From: Opisthocomus hoazin
Taxonomy: Eukaryota > Chordata > Aves > Opisthocomiformes > Opisthocomidae
Direction: 5' to 3'
Assembly: GCF_030867145.1 (NCBI RefSeq)
Contig: NC_134418.1
Location: forward strand, 55,155,682 to 55,219,681
DNA length: 64,000 bases
The stretch's first letter is position 1; each line of letters starts with the position of its first letter. Below, piece after piece: positions 59,156 through 64,000 of the stretch. Made by a program: the position numbers and the translations under genes. A model generated the notes under the pieces. The model saw only the letters and a program-made list of their open reading frames with translations. It did no database searches and had not been told where the DNA came from.

Positions 59156-59859
59156 CTTTGGAAAAAAGTCTCTAAGAGCTGTAGCTGCCCTTGTGACCAT
59201 AGTAAGCCTCTGCAAACAATGTATCAGAACTCAAATTCTGGCATCCCAGAAATGAGAATTCCATGTTTTATGCATTTGGCATATGATCCCCAAGGTGGTT
59301 AATTTGAAAGCAGAAGGGTTTGTTGGATCGGTTATTTATTTTTAAAAATCAACTTTTGGCAAGCATAGCTATCCTGAAGTCTATTTTTTTCCATGGTGAG
59401 AGGAACATGCTGGTGACCATAAGCTTGGCTAAAATATAGGATAAGGAACTCTTCGTGCTTCCCCCCCATGTGCTATTTTGAGTTGGCATGTGTTTACAGA
59501 GATAACATTTGATGTCATAGTTGCCACATTTGACAGAGAAAAGCCTGAGAGAACCATTAACTATAGGACGAGTCAGCAATCTAAAGCATCTTTGTCCTTT
59601 GCTAAATGATTAGCTCAAAGCAATGCTTCTTCTGAAGTTTCCACCCCAAGAAAATCCTACAAACAAACACACTAATAGCTATTATAAAATAAGGAATCCT
59701 TTATACATAACAGAATTTTACAACTGTGCTAAATCAGCTCATCTTTATTGCCCACAAGAAGAAATATTTATTTGTCATTCACTTCTAGATGCATTACAAC
59801 AACGTTAACTACAGATCTGAAAGCATCAGCGAATGACAGAACAGAAACTGGAGACAAAT

Positions 59860-59990
59860 AGGACTCCGGGTGCCAGATTTCTTTTTCTGCTCTACCACTT
59901 TGTTGCTTTGTAATCCTGGATATGTCACTTAACCTCCCCACCTCAATGCACCCTTATGCAAAAGGCAACAATGATTTCTAATTCACAGAA
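59860..59990 (-). mobile_element. MIR-type SINE remnant (-)
   Basis: TCTGCTCTACCACTTTGTTG, then ATGTCACTTAACCTCCCCAC, CCTCAATG and AAAAGGCAACAATGAT follow the reverse complement of MIR in order (CTCTGCCACTTACTAGC, AGTCACTTAACCTCT, CCTCAGT, AAAATGGGGATAATAAT). The element is about 700 bp from the + strand copy and in the opposite orientation. Both are too old to be mobile. Confidence 0.7.
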
Positions 59991-62900
59991 AGGTGCTTCT
60001 CCTTCTGCCACAGACCCAGTTCCTTGACCCTCCCAGGGATCTGCTTGTGCTGATTTTTGGAGAGGTTTTTTTCTCAATGAATCCAGCTAATCCCCAATGA
60101 GCTGTGAATCCTATGGGATTGTGTTATTCAGTAGATTAGACATTGCTGTCAAAAAGAAGAATTGCATAGAAACTACATTCCTAGGATGCTGCAGGTCACA
60201 GTTGCTTTGAAGACCCTTGAGGGGGAGGAGGATGCTGGTCCATGATGAAGCCCCAGACCACATTCTGTTCTCTTAGACACCTCCAAGCAAGCAGAGGAGC
60301 CACTGTTATTTAGCCTGCAGGTCAGCTGGTTTCTGGACTGTAAAACTCCCTTGCCATAGCTGTGAGAAGGGGAAGATGGGAACAGGGTAAGGACAGCTTA
60401 ATTTGTCTCTGTTGGGGAGGGGAAGACAGCACACAGGAGGTCCTTTGAATAACGGGATCTGAGCAGCTGGTGGAAGATCTCATGCTGAAGCATATTTAAC
60501 TTCACTGCTAATGTGTAGAGAACAGCAAGATTATTTTTAACACACTACTTGTGAAACATTTTTCCTTTTCCTTGAAGAAATGCTTTGGCAAAAGGTGTGG
60601 CACAGATGCCTATAATAGCAAATGCTGTTACTGGGAAAAATGGCACGACACTGCGTCCATAAGAATGTAAAGTTTCCTTTTGTAAAAGACTATTTTAGGC
60701 CCTTAAAATTTTTCCATACTTTCCTTCATATTAAAAAGATCCATGAAGGATGTCTATCTTTGGTTGATGATTTATTTATCTTCTGGTTAAAGATACAGCA
60801 GAAATGTCTCAGCCAGTATTTCCAGGGATAATGAAATTAATCTGTTGTTTGGCTCATTTGCTAAAGGGAGAAAAACACCTTCATCCCGCTGCAAAGCACT
60901 GGCTTGTATGTGCTTAGGAGCAGGGATGTGAATTTGCTGACAGGGTTACTCTGATGTCAGGAACATGCCCTCTGCTTTCCTAGGTAATATCAGCCAAATT
61001 TGTGAAATTCTAGTTTGGACGTACTCCGGAGAGTCTTGTTAGAAACGGGCAGATAAATCCTCTGCAGATTACACGTGTTGGAGCTCTCGTTAGACTGCGG
61101 CTGTCATAGGAAACACTCATTGAGGTGTTACAAAGCCAAAACGCTGCAGTACATCCCAGCCGGTTCCCTGTGATGATGGCGAGGTGAGGGCTGCTGCTTG
61201 CTTCACTTTCTGGAACCCCCCAGTCATCTGTCAAACAGACCCGTAGGCTGCACCTCTGAACCCCAGCCATCCAGCCCAGGCTCCACCGGGCTGGGCAGGC
61301 TTGTCTTTGGGCAACTTGGAAGATTCTGAGGAGAGTTTGTGGCCAAGCGGTGGCTAGAGTTGCTACTTCTTGTAAAGCAGAACTTGCCAAAATAATTTAG
61401 TCACACGGGCCAGACTGAGATTTAGGGACGGCTGAGCGCTTTCTCCGTAGAGATGATGGAGAGCTAAACATTGCTTGAGACAGAAGGGCATGGCCTAGCT
61501 GGTGACCACAAGAGACAGCACAGACAAGGGCATTAGGAAGAGCTGCAGTGGGTCATATCACCTCCTGAGTTTGTAAGTGTGAGCAGGGGGCAGCTGGCAC
61601 AGATAAGGGGCACAACAACAGTGGTTGTGGTTAGAGGAGTTACTCACTGGCAGCTGAACAGCGCGCCAGGGAAAGCAGCTCAGCCCGAGCGGCTGGGCTC
61701 TGCTGCCGGCGTCATCCCTGCCATGGCCGTGCGAAGCCAGGCGGCTGCTGCTTCCACCTGGGAAGGGCCCAGAGCTCAGGGCTGAGGTGGTAGCAGCTGT
61801 GGCTGGCAAGGAAGCGGGGCTGTCACCACCAGACAGACTGGGAGTGAGATGCCTCCGTCCACAGGATTTTGCACATAGGAACCTGCTTCCAGCACATTCT
61901 GCTTTCTCTTCCCTCCCGCTGGCAAAGCAGGCTGCCTCTGCCTTTGTCTTCTTGTCCCAGGAGAGAAAAACGGTGGTTTTCTAAACAGCTGAGAAGCCTC
62001 AAGCTGAATCTTTACTCATGGGTGGGGACAGGGGGACAAAAAGCAGTCCTGGTGTGCAGCCTTCAGCTCTTGGGACAGCGCCTGTGTGATCAGGACCAGC
62101 GGCACTTGAGACTTCCACTGCACACTTACGTGTGCCAGCGATGTCCCCTGCCCACGTCGGGCCAGGACTTCACTGTGCAAAATTCCCCATGCCTGGCGCG
62201 GAGCTGCAACAAGGTCCCGGGACAGAGACCCGAGCGCACGCAGTGGCTCTGCCTCAACTCAGCCCTGGCAGTTGGTAGCGTGTACCTATACATGAGCAGT
62301 TTTATACCTGTGTGTGGAGATGATGACTGGTTGTTACGGTAGGTAGAGCAGGGAGATGTGGGGAGCTGGGTTTTGAGGAGGCTTGTCATCAGTGCCACCC
62401 AGATCCTCGCGTGACCAAGCAGGAGGCTATCAGAAGTGCTGGCTCTAAGGGAACACTGAACAATATACTTTTCTGCAAAACCCTTTCTTCAGACCCCTTT
62501 TAGTCCAAAGAAAATAATTGCTAGACATATTACAGCTAAATAATGCCAGTGGGGTTTGTACCATGTAACCGTGAGTACCTGAAGAACAAGAGTGTCACCA
62601 GTGAGGTATCCTAGTTTTGTGGAAACTTCTTGACTTTATCCTCTCTGTGCTCATTTCACCATGCTAAAAAATGAATACAATATTTTTCCTTTTTTTCTTC
62701 CTCAGGAAAATTTTATTTGCCTGCTACCCCCAGGAAAATAGAGACAGGAACAGAAGTAAAAAAGGAAAAACAAAATAAGAAAACAGGATTATTTTTTTTT
62801 TCCTTAAAAACTTTAAACATGTTAAAAACCAATTATTTTTCACAGAAAAGCTTACATCTGTTATTTATAAAAATCCATTTTTATGTGATTTTTTTTTTTT

Positions 62901-64000
62901 TACTGGCTCCCATTCAGATACCAACAAAACAAATCAGACGTAAGTATTACACGTTGTACCAGTAAGTGCTAGAGTCCCTGAAAGAATATAGCAGCGATTA
63001 TTTTTTTTCTAAAGATTTGGCAAGGGATGTGTGTTTGGAGGAGGGATAAAAGGAAGAGAGGTAGCTTGAGAACAAAGAGAAGGGTGATTAATAGAGTACA
63101 ACCCTCTTTATCTTCTTTGTCTCCAGATACCAAAAATATCCAGGTGAGTAAGGAAAATGGCAAGTAAGCGTTACATCACTGGTAAGAACCTCAGTCAAAT
63201 GAAACAGACTTTCAGATAAATCCGTTTTCTTCTTCAGATGAATATGTTCAAAAAGGCACAAGCTTGTCAGCTTGGGCACTAGACTTATTTTTAAACATTT
63301 ATCTAGTCAGCATGCCAAGCTCCTAGATATGCTTACAAGCAAAATTCTCAAGGCCAGTGCTTTATAACTGCAGAATGGCGCCGTGGTCTTTCTTGGTAAA
63401 TACATTATTTCAGCCGGGTCTGCACACAGAAGCCACGTTGCTTCGACCACTCAGGCATAAGAGCACCGGCACAACCCTTCCCCTCTCCCCCACGTCGCGA
63501 CTGCCATTATACCAACATAAAGACCCCATACTGATATTATTATTCCTCGCCAGGAAAAGGAATGAATTGCAAGCACCTTCCTGCCACTGTAAGTGAATTG
63601 ATACCAGGAGATGTAGATGCAGTCAAAAGACCCCCCTCGTGCTTCCCCCCCCCCCCCCGGTCTCCCACACAACCGACACAGCTACACTTGTACAAAATCT
63701 GGCTATAGAGCAGGCTTTCATGGACCAGGAGTCTTTACCCTTTTTTAATCCACTTAGATTAACAGCAGTGCACTGCTAATTCACATGGCAAAGGGCAAAG
63801 GGCTTTCTGTAAAGCACAACTTTTTCTTGTAGCAGAACTACGTGAACCTATTTTCCTCCAAAGAATTGATCACTGGGTGCCTTTGTGGGTTTTGTACAGC
63901 AATCTGGTTGTGTGAATTAGGGGTAGTTTGGTGAATGTGAAAGCTTAACCCTGCTTCCTCCAGCCAGATGTGGGGAAGGTAGGAATTTGTGTTTAAGTTT
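59991..64000. other. Gene-free flank 3' of PITX2, part 2
   Basis: Intergenic sequence with only short reading frames. A GAGCAGGGGGCAGC stretch near 61,581-61,594 weakly resembles a CTCF core. C-rich low-complexity sequence lies at about 63,645-63,660. No exon or RNA gene could be supported. Confidence 0.5.

Noticed and set aside
61581..61594. Second CTCF site
   Set aside because: GAGCAGGGGGCAGC lacks the leading CC of the core motif and is a weak match.
51250..64000. ENPEP 3' exons on the minus strand
   Set aside because: ENPEP is the expected neighbour in vertebrates, but no reading frame here shows its C-terminal aminopeptidase sequence. It probably lies beyond the window.

Overview
The window is animal nuclear DNA: spliced exons with GT/AG borders, broad CpG islands, microsatellites and AT-rich non-coding flanks. 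It holds one recognisable protein-coding gene, PITX2, a bicoid-class (K50) paired-like homeodomain transcription factor, on the + strand. The compact gene (about 12.6 kb from first non-coding exon to the main polyadenylation signal), the low repeat content and PITX2 residues that differ from mammals point to a sauropsid, most probably a bird. That placement is inference; the species cannot be read from the sequence.

Layout. Positions 1-26,600 are AT-rich, gene-free upstream DNA, which fits the gene desert known to lie 5' of PITX2 in vertebrates. From about 26.6 kb, and almost continuously from 29.1 to 51.2 kb, the DNA is CpG-rich, interrupted by AT-rich blocks that look like non-coding regulatory elements. 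The PITX2A/B promoter with its non-coding first exon ends at a splice donor after 33,102. Coding exon 2 is 35,060-35,115. A PITX2B-type exon 3 is recognisable at about 35,215-35,363. The PITX2C promoter and first exon end at 41,755. The common homeobox exons are 42,442-42,647 and 44,315-44,878, followed by the 3'UTR. Splicing the exons gives a PITX2A of 271 aa (same length as human) and a PITX2C of 334 aa (human 324). Positions 51-64 kb are again gene-free, with two clear MIR-type SINE remnants. ENPEP, the expected 3' neighbour, is not seen.

How it works together. Two promoters feed the same homeodomain and C-terminal exons, so the isoforms differ only at the N terminus. PITX2C is the isoform known to carry left-right asymmetry under Nodal signalling (FoxH1/SMAD) with NKX2 maintenance. 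Three places show FoxH1 consensus motifs: a fourfold 12-14 bp tandem array 3.4 kb past the stop codon, with an NKX2 consensus 350 bp before it; a block 2.7 kb upstream of exon 1 with FoxH1, NKX2 and octamer motifs; and the last intron. These are the main candidates for unreported regulatory architecture. The other notable points are a PITX2B exon whose conserved reading frame does not join in frame, a 13-unit minisatellite in the PITX2C intron, a strong candidate upstream non-coding exon at 29,542-29,873 and a CTCF-like site beside exon 3.
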